DNA of 38,995 nucleotides, taken from an uncultured Chlorobiaceae bacterium. GTDB taxonomy: Bacteria; Bacteroidota; Chlorobiia; Chlorobiales; Chlorobiaceae. This document shows positions 11,901 through 20,111 of this stretch, piece by piece. The translations under genes and the position numbers were made by a program. The notes beneath the pieces are model-generated. The model was not told the origin of the DNA. It did not search any database and saw only the letters and a list, made by a program, of their open reading frames with translations. The stretch spans positions 1 through 38,995 of the forward strand of contig CAILRB010000072.1 in NCBI GenBank assembly GCA_903836465.1. Reading direction: 5' to 3'. The first letter of the stretch is position 1. Each line of letters begins with the position of its first letter.

Positions 11901-14177
11901 TATAGTTGCCGCTCCCACGCCGTCTACCAATACTTCATCTTTGAGGTAGGTTTTGCCTTTCAACTCAGCCGGGGTAAACATGCCCATACGCTTCCATGCC
12001 CCCCCTTCATTCAGAAACTTAATAGCCGCCAAGGCATCGGTGCGTACTTTCCTGCGATCCTGATTTTCAGGCAGGCTGACAGCATATTTGCCAAGCCGAG
12101 AGATCAAGTCCTCAGCCTCGGTTAAAAGCTCCTGATTACGGGTTAACACGGTGTCCCATCGGACGTGTTTGCCAGCAATCAACTCACTCAAGGCGACCGT
12201 AGACCAGCCACTGGTAATACGTATCACGGCGAGACGTTGCTCTTCCAGCTTGCGCAGGGCTTGGCCCATCGCGATGCGTTGCTCAGTTGTTAGAGCATGA
12301 ACAGCGCCATAGACCCGATGTTTGAGGAATACTTCCAGTTGCTGCAACCCCACTATAGCAGCAGATTCATTTGATACCGCTGTAGCAAATGTTTGCGGGG
12401 CCACCAGTTTGCTACTGGCAGGTAGCTTTAAACGGGCATCCGCAATCTGAGCCTCTTTATAACGGCCATAAATCTCCAACCATATCAGCATTTCCTTACT
12501 GCTGACCGGTGGATGAGAAGGGGCATCGTAAGGTAGCTTCAACCATTCATATTCTACCCGTTCGCGTGCCACTTGCGCAGCAATCATAGATGCGGTGCCA
12601 TGATAGGTGCCATCAGCAATCTGGTAGGGACATGTTTCTTCTTCGCGCAGACTGCGAATTTCGCTATCGATTGCAGCGAGCTTACTACGGTTGGTATCCA
12701 ACTCGGCATCAATTTCGACAATGCGCGGCTCATAGGCCCCCGGTGTATAAGCAGCTTGCCGGGTTGTAATCCCCTGAACCGCCATATTCAATTCCGCAAA
12801 GGCATCACCACCTTGCCCCAGCAAACTGACACATAAAGGTTGAATTTCTTTCGGCAGCTTATCTTTGAGCACCTGCAAGGCACGGCCTGTTTCCGCTGTG
12901 ATTAATACTCGCTTGTCGGTGGCCAGCAGATGGCAAATCAGGTTAGCAATGGTATGGCTTTTCCCTGTACCAGGCGGGCCCTGCACTAACACACCGCGCT
13001 GGCGGTCAATCGCCTCGACAATGCGACGCTGTTCCTTGTTTGCCAGCAGTGGAAAGTAGATTTGCTGCTGACCATCTTCATGGGTGCTTGATTGCTGCAC
13101 CTCACCATTTTCGGTTCGTCCATCATAATACTGATCGTCAACATCATCAATCAGACCACCCCAGCCCTGCGGCACCTCGGCAGACTCACTGCCAAGCTGA
13201 TTAATAATGGCATCATAAATACGCACCATGCCAGACTGTGTGCGCTTGCGCAGGATCAGCGCCGGAGCAAAACTTACCACAGGCATTTTCGTATCAGCGC
13301 CATGGTTACGCAAATCCGCAGAATAGAGCGTATCCGCATTCAATGAACCTGCCCAGTGTTTCAGCGCAACTTGCATCAGAGATTTATCCCAGATATCATC
13401 ACCAAGGTAATCAAGCTGCATTTGCACCGCCTGATACTGGCCATGATCCGGGCGTAGTTCGGCCTCCAGCATATCATCTTCAATACGCAGGCGAGCACCA
13501 TCCCCCGGCGGCTCCAGCCGCATAACCCCTTTACCAGGCTCAAACACCAGTTCCGCGCGCGCTACCAACATATGGCGTCGAATATGGCCCCCCACCGGCG
13601 CCCGCCAGTCGAGCAAGCCTATGCCCAGCACCAATTCCAGCAATTCCCCTTGCTTACGCAGTTGGGTATGCAAGGCGAAAAGCCGGGCGTACAAGTCCTG
13701 AATTTTCTGACGACGCCGGTATTCATCCGACCACCCCTGCCAGCGCAGACGATAGCGGTCATAGGCCGCCTGGACCTCGGGGAAGTCACTTAACGACGCA
13801 TCAATCAACGGTGCCGATTCTCCCTCTGCAAGTTCTGCCGCTTCATCAGGAAGCCGGATGCTGGTTTTAAGCAAGGGAATCTGCTCGCTGGCACGATTCA
13901 GCGCTTGTTCATCAATCCACGGCAGAATGTTTTCTTGAACCGCTGGCATGGCATCGAATTGCTGCTTTTTGACTTCCAGCCAGGGGTCACCCAGTTCGCA
14001 GCCATCCACCCAAGCCGGGCTGAAGCAATCCTTTTCCTGCGGCATATCGCCAAACCACAGTACCATATCGTACTTCGTGACATCGCGCACAGTGGTAGTG
14101 CGCAAGCCGACAAATTCCTTGAGGTACTGCGCTAACCGCAGTGGCGCATTGGCAGTTTGGATATCAGGCATATTCAC
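8904..14177 (-). CDS. Large SF1 (AAA_11/AAA_12) helicase with C-terminal DUF559/MTES_1575-type nuclease
   Basis: A 1757-aa protein. Walker A GPPGTGKSHT is near residues 399-408 and the DEAS Walker B box (MVIVDEASQ) near 1078-1086. Then come VVVGDDQQISP near 1105, and the C-terminal RecA-like motifs with RQRFNVAVSRAQDQLWLF near 1310-1325. A nuclease domain follows at about 1375-1460: RIDLVV, then LAVECDGDRWHG, then WQFIRIRGAHFYR. These are the D...ExD-type core of Vsr/DUF559/MTES_1575 endonucleases. Residues 1595-1690 resemble the DUF3320 winged-helix region. The 700-residue insert between Walker A and DEAS is long and helical. The family is frequent in defence-type islands, and cleavage of foreign nucleic acid is inferred. 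The start ATG at 14177 has AAAGGTG upstream. The gene appears complete. Confidence 0.85.
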   Translation of the reverse strand: MNMPDIQTANAPLRLAQYLKEFVGLRTTTVRDVTKYDMVLWFGDMPQEKDCFSPAWVDGCELGDPWLEVKKQQFDAMPAVQENILPWIDEQALNRASEQIPLLKTSIRLPDEAAELAEGESAPLIDASLSDFPEVQAAYDRYRLRWQGWSDEYRRRQKIQDLYARLFALHTQLRKQGELLELVLGIGLLDWRAPVGGHIRRHMLVARAELVFEPGKGVMRLEPPGDGARLRIEDDMLEAELRPDHGQYQAVQMQLDYLGDDIWDKSLMQVALKHWAGSLNADTLYSADLRNHGADTKMPVVSFAPALILRKRTQSGMVRIYDAIINQLGSESAEVPQGWGGLIDDVDDQYYDGRTENGEVQQSSTHEDGQQQIYFPLLANKEQRRIVEAIDRQRGVLVQGPPGTGKSHTIANLICHLLATDKRVLITAETGRALQVLKDKLPKEIQPLCVSLLGQGGDAFAELNMAVQGITTRQAAYTPGAYEPRIVEIDAELDTNRSKLAAIDSEIRSLREEETCPYQIADGTYHGTASMIAAQVARERVEYEWLKLPYDAPSHPPVSSKEMLIWLEIYGRYKEAQIADARLKLPASSKLVAPQTFATAVSNESAAIVGLQQLEVFLKHRVYGAVHALTTEQRIAMGQALRKLEEQRLAVIRITSGWSTVALSELIAGKHVRWDTVLTRNQELLTEAEDLISRLGKYAVSLPENQDRRKVRTDALAAIKFLNEGGAWKRMGMFTPAELKGKTYLKDEVLVDGVGAATIGQLQAVCDKLSLDFVFEELVSIWSDVGAQPVAGNRRILLADLQEQRADLERCVAYAEDCLKAGRTLSSFSTAVPEPDWLSGEITLWIELLDVAEKEANYHTACDAVNSCAAAVNPIVELHDAHPLAAKIVSAVEERNICDYSRYYADLVAIEEIRSEQLHRADIENRLNAQVPYLVSDIAGSLKKSDWHQRFSFWENAWHWAIADNWLEKRTDFSYQQKLWRRRHDIDAMIGRLVAESAALRAWTHFFKRLSQRESAALKSWREAVKAIGKGTGKSAKMARLRQEARQYMDACRDAIPIWIMPRYLVAEMIDPAPGRYDMVIVDEASQLGIESLFLFYIAKKMVVVGDDQQISPYGIGIADEAIAGLQEHYLEGIPHRHALSPQSSLYGNAKIRFSQNVVLREHFRCMPEIIQFSNDLCYASNGTPLDPLRAYPANRLQPLVLRHVADGYRIGSSQYAQNIPEADAIVAQIAGCISDPRYKGKTMGVISLQGEAQAKLIEKKLLEQLEPEVIEERQLICGDAYAFQGDERHIIFLSMVAAPGETRIGALTTDSARQRFNVAVSRAQDQLWLFHTATLDVLSDLCMRYRLLKYMLEPKRESSAENEQRFDSEFERAVYQRICDRGFYVRTQVCIGDPTNHRYRIDLVVEGMQGRLAVECDGDRWHGPDRYEHDMARQRDLERAGWQFIRIRGAHFYREPETAMQPVWSELDRLGIHPGGVDSAGAAPPSPVNFSAAENGSAFENVLTNELGALNDMPCEFVTCEDPPTGIEFDEEYDVVGREILSEDQLEIASDMDDEVEIIGSSDDGSKQQEILELEIRQSDEKVGRSTYVEYRGSISVDPRSIEVGTAQVAEGLLRIIEAEAPMLAKRAYDIYLHGCGIQRMGGELRKTMNKALQYLINDGHVIKEDELGKGGLMYTIVRPKGSTAVLVRSRGPRDFSEIPPSELLTVAKKLESVDSLKHGSDEHLRAILEYYDLRRLTTQVSTSLLDILDKAYPYV

Positions 14178-14615
14178 CTTTGAGCTCTATTTCTCTTGTA
14201 TTTTTTCTTCGTTGAATGTAATGAGTGAAAGTGAAATTCAAATACTCACCTTTTGAATTAGTAAACCTTCAGTATAGTACAGCGCTTCTTCACCGGTTTT
14301 CGAATTCACCCGTTGGTGCTCCTGAGGAAATACCCACAGCCATCCCAAACCACAACCTCGTAAAGTATAGCAAAATACTCCAAGAGCATAAATAAAACAG
14401 CAAAAACAAGATCAGCATGTCAGACATGAACCTTTTCAAGATGAAACACCCACAACCAGAAGAAAACCGTAGCACATAAAACGATGAATTACGACTTTTG
14501 AAGAATTCTTTTGTTTAAACATGATGGACACTGATCCCCCCGACTCCAAAAAAACAGATAAAATTTCAACTTTAGTAATATCTTCAACAGCATAACAAAC
14601 CCTTACCAAGCCACT
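14178..14615. other. Gene-poor intergenic stretch
   Basis: The 438 bases between the divergent helicase and serB genes are AT-rich and should hold both promoters. I see no convincing gene, RNA or terminator. A 61-codon minus-strand frame (14290-14475) encodes a hydrophobic peptide, but it has no supporting feature. This stretch marks the change from accessory to conserved DNA; no direct repeat or tRNA gene is present at the border. Confidence 0.6.
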
Positions 14616-15872
14616 ATGAGCGAGCTTCTGCTGATCAATATTACAGGCCCCGACAAACCTGGCCTGACTTCAAAAATCACGTCAATCCTTGCTGGCTATA
14701 AAGTGCCGGTGCTTGATATTGGCCAGGCGGTTATTCATAATCATCTATCGCTGGGGATGCTGGTGGAGGTGCCGAAAGAGTCGGCCTCTTCACCGGTGCT
14801 GAAGGATCTGCTCTTTTGCGCTCATACGCTCGGTATTCAGATCACCTTTACGCCGGTTACCGATACCGAGTACAACGACTGGGTGCATGAGCAGGGCAAG
14901 CACCGTTATCTGCTCTCGCTGCTTGCGCGAAAGATTACCGCTGAGCAGCTTGAGCGGGTCTCGTCGATTATTACCGGGCATAACCTCAATATTGAGACCA
15001 TCAATCGCCTCTCGGGCCGTATTCCTCTTGAAAACGAGAACGCTGGACACACAAAGGCTTGCGTGGAGTTTTCGATACGGGGCACGCTGCAAAGCGAAAA
15101 CCGGTTCCGCGAACAGATGCTGGCCATTACCGATACGCTTGGCGTCGATATAGCGTTTCAGGAGGACAACATTTTCAGGCGCAATCGTCGGTTGGTGGTG
15201 TTTGATATGGATTCGACCGTGATTACTTCGGAAGTGATTGATGAGCTTGCCATCGAGGCTGGCGTCGGCGCTGAGGTGGCGGCAATAACTGAGAAGGCGA
15301 TGCGTGGTGAGATCGACTTTACCGGCAGCTTGCAACGGAGAGTCTCCCTGCTGAAAGGGTTGGATGAACATGTTTTGGAAAAAATTGCTCAACGTCTGCA
15401 ACTGACAGAGGGAGCCGAAACGCTCTTTCATAACCTGCACAATCTCGGCTTCAAGACCGCCATTCTCTCGGGCGGCTTTACCTATTTCGGCCACTATCTC
15501 CAGAAAAAGCTGAATATCGATTACGTCTATGCCAACACACTTGAAATTGACAATCACCGGTTAACCGGCAAGGTGATAGGACCGATTGTTGATGGCAAAA
15601 GAAAGGCTGAACTGCTTGAGCTTATTGCGAAAAAGGAGAAGATCCGGCTGGAACAGACCATCGCCGTTGGTGATGGTGCCAATGACCTCCCGATGCTTGG
15701 CAAAGCGGGACTCGGCATCGCCTTCAGGGCCAAGCCGATTGTGAGGGAGAGCGCCAAACAGGCAATCTCAACCCTCGGGCTCGATGCTATTCTCTATCTG
15801 ATGGGATTCAGGGATCGCGACGACCTTCTGGTCAATCAACAAATTCCACAAACTGGTCAAAATCTTTCGTGA
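14616..15872 (+). CDS. serB: Phosphoserine phosphatase with tandem ACT domains
   Basis: SerB dephosphorylates 3-phosphoserine to L-serine, the last step of serine synthesis, in the cytoplasm. The 418-aa protein has two ACT-like domains: residues 1-80 begin LLLINITGPDKPGLTSKI, and 95-175 begin RYLLSLLARKITAEQLERVS. The HAD phosphatase follows. Motif I VVFDMDSTVI lies at about 194-203, with nucleophile Asp near 198. Motif II is ILSGGF near 290, and motifs III-IV are AVGDGANDLPML near 350. Two regulatory ACT domains are known in some bacterial SerB proteins and probably sense serine. It starts at ATG without a clear Shine-Dalgarno. The 3' end overlaps the convergent ferredoxin gene by 41 bases. 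Confidence 0.93.
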   Translation: MSELLLINITGPDKPGLTSKITSILAGYKVPVLDIGQAVIHNHLSLGMLVEVPKESASSPVLKDLLFCAHTLGIQITFTPVTDTEYNDWVHEQGKHRYLLSLLARKITAEQLERVSSIITGHNLNIETINRLSGRIPLENENAGHTKACVEFSIRGTLQSENRFREQMLAITDTLGVDIAFQEDNIFRRNRRLVVFDMDSTVITSEVIDELAIEAGVGAEVAAITEKAMRGEIDFTGSLQRRVSLLKGLDEHVLEKIAQRLQLTEGAETLFHNLHNLGFKTAILSGGFTYFGHYLQKKLNIDYVYANTLEIDNHRLTGKVIGPIVDGKRKAELLELIAKKEKIRLEQTIAVGDGANDLPMLGKAGLGIAFRAKPIVRESAKQAISTLGLDAILYLMGFRDRDDLLVNQQIPQTGQNLS

Positions 15873-16137
15873 CAGGCAGAGTGATAGCGCCTGAAGGACA
15901 AACCGGTTCACATCTGGTACACTGCACAACACAGTTGTAGGGGTTGGCAACGGTCATTCTTGCCCGTTTGACCCCTTCCGGCTCACCAAGCGCAAAAACG
16001 CCGGGTTTGCACATCTCTTCGCAATCGCCACAGCCGTTACAGAGCTCGGTATCAATCTCTGGAAACCAGGCAATCTCTTCGCGAGGAACAAGCAGCCTGC
16101 GTTTTTTCCTTGCTGGTGTTGCTGAGCCGCTCATCAT
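15832..16137 (-). CDS. Two-cluster [4Fe-4S] ferredoxin
   Basis: A 101-aa soluble protein with a basic N-terminus (PARKKRRLL). The first cluster motif is CNGCGDCEEMCKPG (CX2CX2CX3C). The second is CVVQCTRCEPVCPSG, with spacing CX3CX2CX3C rather than the usual CX2C at its start. It is 51 bases downstream of a paralogue with the same spacing. Ferredoxins are the electron donors for 2-oxoglutarate synthase in green sulfur bacteria, and korAB is 4 kb away, so a role as electron carrier is reasonable but not shown. The 3' end overlaps serB by 41 bases in convergent orientation. The ATG pair at 16132-16137 leaves the exact start uncertain by one codon. Confidence 0.85.
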   Translation of the reverse strand: MMSGSATPARKKRRLLVPREEIAWFPEIDTELCNGCGDCEEMCKPGVFALGEPEGVKRARMTVANPYNCVVQCTRCEPVCPSGAITLPVTKDFDQFVEFVD

Positions 16138-16188
16138 CCTCTCCGTTATGTGGTTTGTGAAGTCATCCCCTCTCCGGCAGGCTTTGTG

Positions 16189-16683
16189 TCAGTCTATATA
16201 CTCCACGAAGTGCTCAAATTTCTCTTTTGGAGGTAGAACAATAGCACCTGAGGTGCAAATCGGCACACATCTGTTGCAGAGTACAAGACACTTGTAAGGA
16301 TGCGCAACAATCAGTTTCGGTCGGCAAATGCCCGTTGGGTCTGGTTCGCCCAACTCGAAGACACCGGGCTTGCAGAGAACCTTGCAGTCGCCGCAACCGT
16401 TGCAAAGCTCCGGCTTGATGACAGGATACCACGCAATCTCCTCCCTCGGAGCAAGCAGCCGCTTCCGTTTTTTCGCTGTATCCTGTTTTGGATGCGTTGT
16501 CCTGGCATGCTGAGTCACCGTCTCCGGTTTCTCCCACGAACCGACCGGAGCAACAGAGGAGTTCTCCTGCCTCTGCATTGCGCGTGACTTGAGGGCAAGA
16601 CGCAGTGAGCGAACAAGCCCCAGAGCACAACCATCGCATGAGGGCTTTGCACATCGCCCGAAAAAGCAATCAAGAAGCAGCAT
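16189..16683 (-). CDS. Ferredoxin-like protein with Cys-rich N-terminal extension
   Basis: A 164-aa protein counted from ATG 16681-16683; a TTG two codons upstream is less likely. The N-terminus is extended relative to its neighbour and carries four extra cysteines ([14 protein letters not shown]). Residues 55-80 are a low-complexity linker. The C-terminal 85 residues align with the neighbouring ferredoxin: [14 protein letters not shown] and [15 protein letters not shown], again with a CX3C in the second motif. This arose by tandem duplication. The start lies 6 bases after the alaS stop codon, so the two are likely cotranscribed. The N-terminal cysteines could bind an additional metal centre; this is inference. 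Confidence 0.8.
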   Translation of the reverse strand: MLLLDCFFGRCAKPSCDGCALGLVRSLRLALKSRAMQRQENSSVAPVGSWEKPETVTQHARTTHPKQDTAKKRKRLLAPREEIAWYPVIKPELCNGCGDCKVLCKPGVFELGEPDPTGICRPKLIVAHPYKCLVLCNRCVPICTSGAIVLPPKEKFEHFVEYID

Positions 16684-16689
16684 AACCAA

Positions 16690-19371
16690 TCATTTATTGT
16701 TGACGCATCCCTGTTGCAGCAAAACATTGAGCGATTCGGTATAGGCTGCAAGCGCTTTCGGTATTCCGTCAATATTTTTGCCCCCTGCCGTTGCAAACTC
16801 AGGCTTGCCGCCGCCGCCGCCCTGCACCTGCTTTGCGGCTTCACGAATCAGTTTCCCTGCATCGATGCCGCATGCGCGAACAGCTTTATCGGAAGCAAAA
16901 CTCACCAGCGAGACCTTTCCCTCGTCAACCGTACAGAGCAGACCCACCGCACAGGGCTCCTTCTCGCGCAACGCAAGGGCCGCCTGGCGTAACGTCTCGG
17001 CATCCACCCCGTCAACCACCTTCGTTATCACCCGGCAGCAAGAGATATCGGGTGAAGCCGCGAGTTCAGCGCTTAACGTGGTGAGAAGAGTGGTGATTTT
17101 ACCCTCAAGGAGCTGCTTTTCCAGCTCTTTTTTAGCCTCCATCAGTTCCGCAACTCTCCCCGACACCGCCTCATCCCCTTTGGCTTTCAAAAGATGGCGC
17201 ACCTGCTGAAGCTCGCGATACTCGTTCCATAAGAGCTTTTCAGCCGCGCTGCCGGTCACCGCCTCAAGACGACGGACACCGGATGCTACTGACAATTCAC
17301 TGACGATTTTGACCAGACCGATCCGGCCAATATTATCAACATGGGTGCCGCCACACAGCTCAACCGAAATGCCCGGCACTTCGACCACTCTGACAAGGTC
17401 GGCATACTTGTCGCCAAAAAAAGCGAGTGCGCCTTTGGCAATCGCCTCATCGTAAGGGACATCGGCATGCTTGACTACCGGTTCAGCTCTTCGTATCTGT
17501 TCATTCACTTCGGCCTCAACCGCCTCAATCTCACCTTCAGAGAGCTTTGAAAAGTGGCTGAAGTCAAAACGGAGACGTTCGGCACTCACAAATGAGCCCT
17601 TCTGCTGCACATGTTGCCCCAGAATCCTGCGAAGCGACGCGTGCATAAGGTGTGTTGCGGTATGATTGCGCTCGGCATCCTGACGTACACCGCGATCGAC
17701 AGCGGCTTTCGCTGAAAGCTCGTGGGCATCAAGCGAAAGGTCGTCAAGAAGAACGGACGTATCAAGAAGTTTGTCGAAAGCTTCTGAAATAACATGGATA
17801 ATCGTATCGCCATCCTTGACGGTATCGGCAACCTGAAAACGGTAACGGGTCGTCTCTATCACTCCTTTGTCACCAGTCTGACCACCGCTTTCAGCATAGA
17901 ATGGCGTCTGGTCGAGCGCGAGCAGCAGCTTCTCCTTTGCATGTTTAATACCGGTAATAACAACTGGCATGGCAAGCTGGTCGTAACCGGCAAACAGGGA
18001 TGCATGGACATCGCTGAACCAGCTCCACGTTGTGCCATCATCTCCAACCTGCTGCTTCTCCTTGCGGTCGCTTCTTGCGCGACTCTTCTGTTCGAGCATA
18101 CAGCGCTCAAAGCCCTCGCCATCAACCTGAAGAGCAACTTCCGCAGCCATCAAACTGGTCAAATCAAAAGGAAATCCATAGGTATCATAGAGCTTGAAGG
18201 CATCCTGCCCGTCGATAATCGACCCTTTCGCAAGACGGACTTTTTCGACAACATCGTTGAAAATCTCCATGCCACGATCAAGGGTGACAATAAAACTCTC
18301 CTCTTCTGCCCTGATGATATTGGCGACTGTCTGCTGCTGTTTCTGCAGTTCAGGAAAAACATCGCCCATCGATGCGGCAAGGGTTCCAACAAGCTGATGC
18401 AGAATCGGTTCGTTATAGCCAAGATTTTTTGCATAGCGCAAGGCCCGGCGAAGAATGCGGCGAAGCACATAACCACGCCCCTCGTTTGAGGGCATGGCAC
18501 CATCGGAGAGGGCAAAGGTGAGTGTACGGGCATGATCGGCAATAACCCTCATCGCTATATCGAGGGGATCATCCATTGAGGCGCCGTAGCGGACACCGGT
18601 AATTTCAGTAAGACGATCGAACAACGGCTGAAAGACGTCACTATCATAATTGGAGCCTTTTCCCTGCATAACCGCCACAACGCGCTCAAATCCCATGCCG
18701 GTATCGACATGTTTCATGGGCAGAGGCTCAAGATGACCGTCGCTATGCCGGTTATATTGTATAAAGACAAGGTTCCACAGCTCGATAACCCGATAATCGC
18801 CGACATTGACCAGCTCCCCGCCGGAACCATCCGGTGTCAAATCAATATGAATTTCTGAACAGGGGCCGCAGGGGCCGCTCTCCCCCATCTCCCAGAAATT
18901 ATCCTTGTCACCAAACCGGAGAATATGCTCTGGATTGATGTCCGTCTCGCTCTTCCAGATCTCAAAACTCTCGTCGTCATCCTGATACACTGTGGCATAA
19001 AGGCGCTCTTTCGGCAACGACCAGACATTGGTCAAAAGCTCCCACGCCCAGGTGATCGCCTCTTTTTTATAATAGTCGCCAAACGACCAGTTGCCGAGCA
19101 TCTCAAAAAAGGTGTGGTGATAGGTATCGCGCCCAACATCCTCCAAATCGTTATGCTTGCCGGAGGCCCTGATACATTTCTGTGTATCAGCCGCCCGAAG
19201 ATAGGGCCTTGTTCCCTTGCCAAGGAAGACATCCTTGAACTGGTTCATGCCCGCATTGGTAAACAGAAGGGTGGGATCATCGGCAGGAATAACCGGGGCT
19301 GAACGAACGATAGTATGACCTTTTTGAGCAAAATAATCCAGAAAGGATTGTCTGATTTCTCGGGATTTCAT
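16690..19371 (-). CDS. alaS: Alanyl-tRNA synthetase
   Basis: Attaches alanine to tRNA-Ala, with a separate editing domain that removes mischarged serine or glycine. From ATG 19369-19371 the protein is 893 aa and begins [19 protein letters not shown], the normal start of AlaS. The open frame reaches to 19413 but the extra 14 residues are atypical. Visible signatures are [15 protein letters not shown] and [15 protein letters not shown] in the class II catalytic core. The editing domain has [12 protein letters not shown] and CGGTHV, supplying zinc-binding His/Cys residues. The C-terminal domain ends [16 protein letters not shown] ferredoxin gene follows 6 bases downstream. Confidence 0.97.
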   Translation of the reverse strand: MKSREIRQSFLDYFAQKGHTIVRSAPVIPADDPTLLFTNAGMNQFKDVFLGKGTRPYLRAADTQKCIRASGKHNDLEDVGRDTYHHTFFEMLGNWSFGDYYKKEAITWAWELLTNVWSLPKERLYATVYQDDDESFEIWKSETDINPEHILRFGDKDNFWEMGESGPCGPCSEIHIDLTPDGSGGELVNVGDYRVIELWNLVFIQYNRHSDGHLEPLPMKHVDTGMGFERVVAVMQGKGSNYDSDVFQPLFDRLTEITGVRYGASMDDPLDIAMRVIADHARTLTFALSDGAMPSNEGRGYVLRRILRRALRYAKNLGYNEPILHQLVGTLAASMGDVFPELQKQQQTVANIIRAEEESFIVTLDRGMEIFNDVVEKVRLAKGSIIDGQDAFKLYDTYGFPFDLTSLMAAEVALQVDGEGFERCMLEQKSRARSDRKEKQQVGDDGTTWSWFSDVHASLFAGYDQLAMPVVITGIKHAKEKLLLALDQTPFYAESGGQTGDKGVIETTRYRFQVADTVKDGDTIIHVISEAFDKLLDTSVLLDDLSLDAHELSAKAAVDRGVRQDAERNHTATHLMHASLRRILGQHVQQKGSFVSAERLRFDFSHFSKLSEGEIEAVEAEVNEQIRRAEPVVKHADVPYDEAIAKGALAFFGDKYADLVRVVEVPGISVELCGGTHVDNIGRIGLVKIVSELSVASGVRRLEAVTGSAAEKLLWNEYRELQQVRHLLKAKGDEAVSGRVAELMEAKKELEKQLLEGKITTLLTTLSAELAASPDISCCRVITKVVDGVDAETLRQAALALREKEPCAVGLLCTVDEGKVSLVSFASDKAVRACGIDAGKLIREAAKQVQGGGGGKPEFATAGGKNIDGIPKALAAYTESLNVLLQQGCVNNK

Positions 19372-19639
19372 AAAAATTAGGATCTTGTTACAGCACATTT
19401 CCTGAGGCAGCACTTACGATGCGGCAACTCTTCTTGGGCCTGAATTTACTCTTTTTTGAGGCTTGTTGCCAACTAAATTTTACCCCTGCTCTTGCAACCA
19501 CCAACATTGCAAGGCAAGAGAGCTTCAGAAGAGGTCAATGCCTGCCACTCTTTTTTAAACAAAAAAAATTATATTAAAACGTAGGGTTTTGGTGAGCTTT
19601 CTGCGTCTCTTTTTTCGATAAAAAAACAGGAGCAATGCT

Positions 19640-19891
19640 ATGAGTTGGGGTATTGGAAGTGAACAAAAACGAAAAGATATTAAGGAGCTGATGGATATTG
19701 CCTCCAGAATCATGCAGGAGAATCCGAATCACGTCAACGAGGTAGCAAAAAGCAAGAACGACTGCTGGATGGAGCAGATGTATCTTATGCAGCGTTGTGA
19801 TTTCTGTGACCTCTCGCCAGACTGTCCAACCAGAGAAGAGCAGGAGTGGCAGGATTACCTCAAAAAAAACAACATCGTCATTGAAAAATAA
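19640..19891 (+). CDS. Small Cys-containing protein of unknown function
   Basis: An 83-aa acidic and hydrophilic protein. It contains a cluster of cysteines, CDFCDLSPDC in the middle plus NDCWMEQ, that could bind a metal ion. A clear ribosome binding site (AGGAGC) lies 8 bases before the ATG. It is divergent from alaS and upstream of korA. I recognise no family. Its position next to korAB in the same orientation may hint at a shared redox role, but that is speculation. Confidence 0.75.
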   Translation: MSWGIGSEQKRKDIKELMDIASRIMQENPNHVNEVAKSKNDCWMEQMYLMQRCDFCDLSPDCPTREEQEWQDYLKKNNIVIEK

Positions 19892-19914
19892 TCTTGGCTA
19901 TCAGGACTAAACTC

Positions 19915-19943
19915 TTGCTTTACTCCTGTAGAACTCTTATAAT
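19915..19943 (+). promoter_or_regulatory. Promoter-like sequence upstream of korA
   Basis: TTGCTT (19915-19920) and a perfect TATAAT (19938-19943) are separated by exactly 17 bases. This would give a transcript with a leader of about 160 bases before korA. It is the best sigma-70-type match I see near this operon. The long leader shows no riboswitch I can recognise. Confidence 0.5.
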
Positions 19944-20111
19944 GCTTATATTCCAGAGTACGGTGGGTAGGGAATTTTATCTGCTCTTTACCCGGCAATA
20001 AGTATACATTTCACCAAAGAATCAACTCCACAGCTTACGTGTTGCGATGTTCCGTTAACACGGTAATATTCTTGCTGTTTACTAACCTTGAAAAGTAATT
20101 AACAGGGAACA

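Noticed and set aside
14290-14475. Hydrophobic 61-codon minus-strand frame in the helicase-serB gap
   Set aside because: No conserved pattern or convincing ribosome binding site. AT-rich DNA often gives such frames.
14790-15557. 255-codon minus-strand frame opposite serB
   Set aside because: Antisense shadow of a clear serB; translation has no recognisable motif.
17794-18489. 231-codon plus-strand frame opposite alaS
   Set aside because: Antisense shadow of the AlaS catalytic and editing regions.
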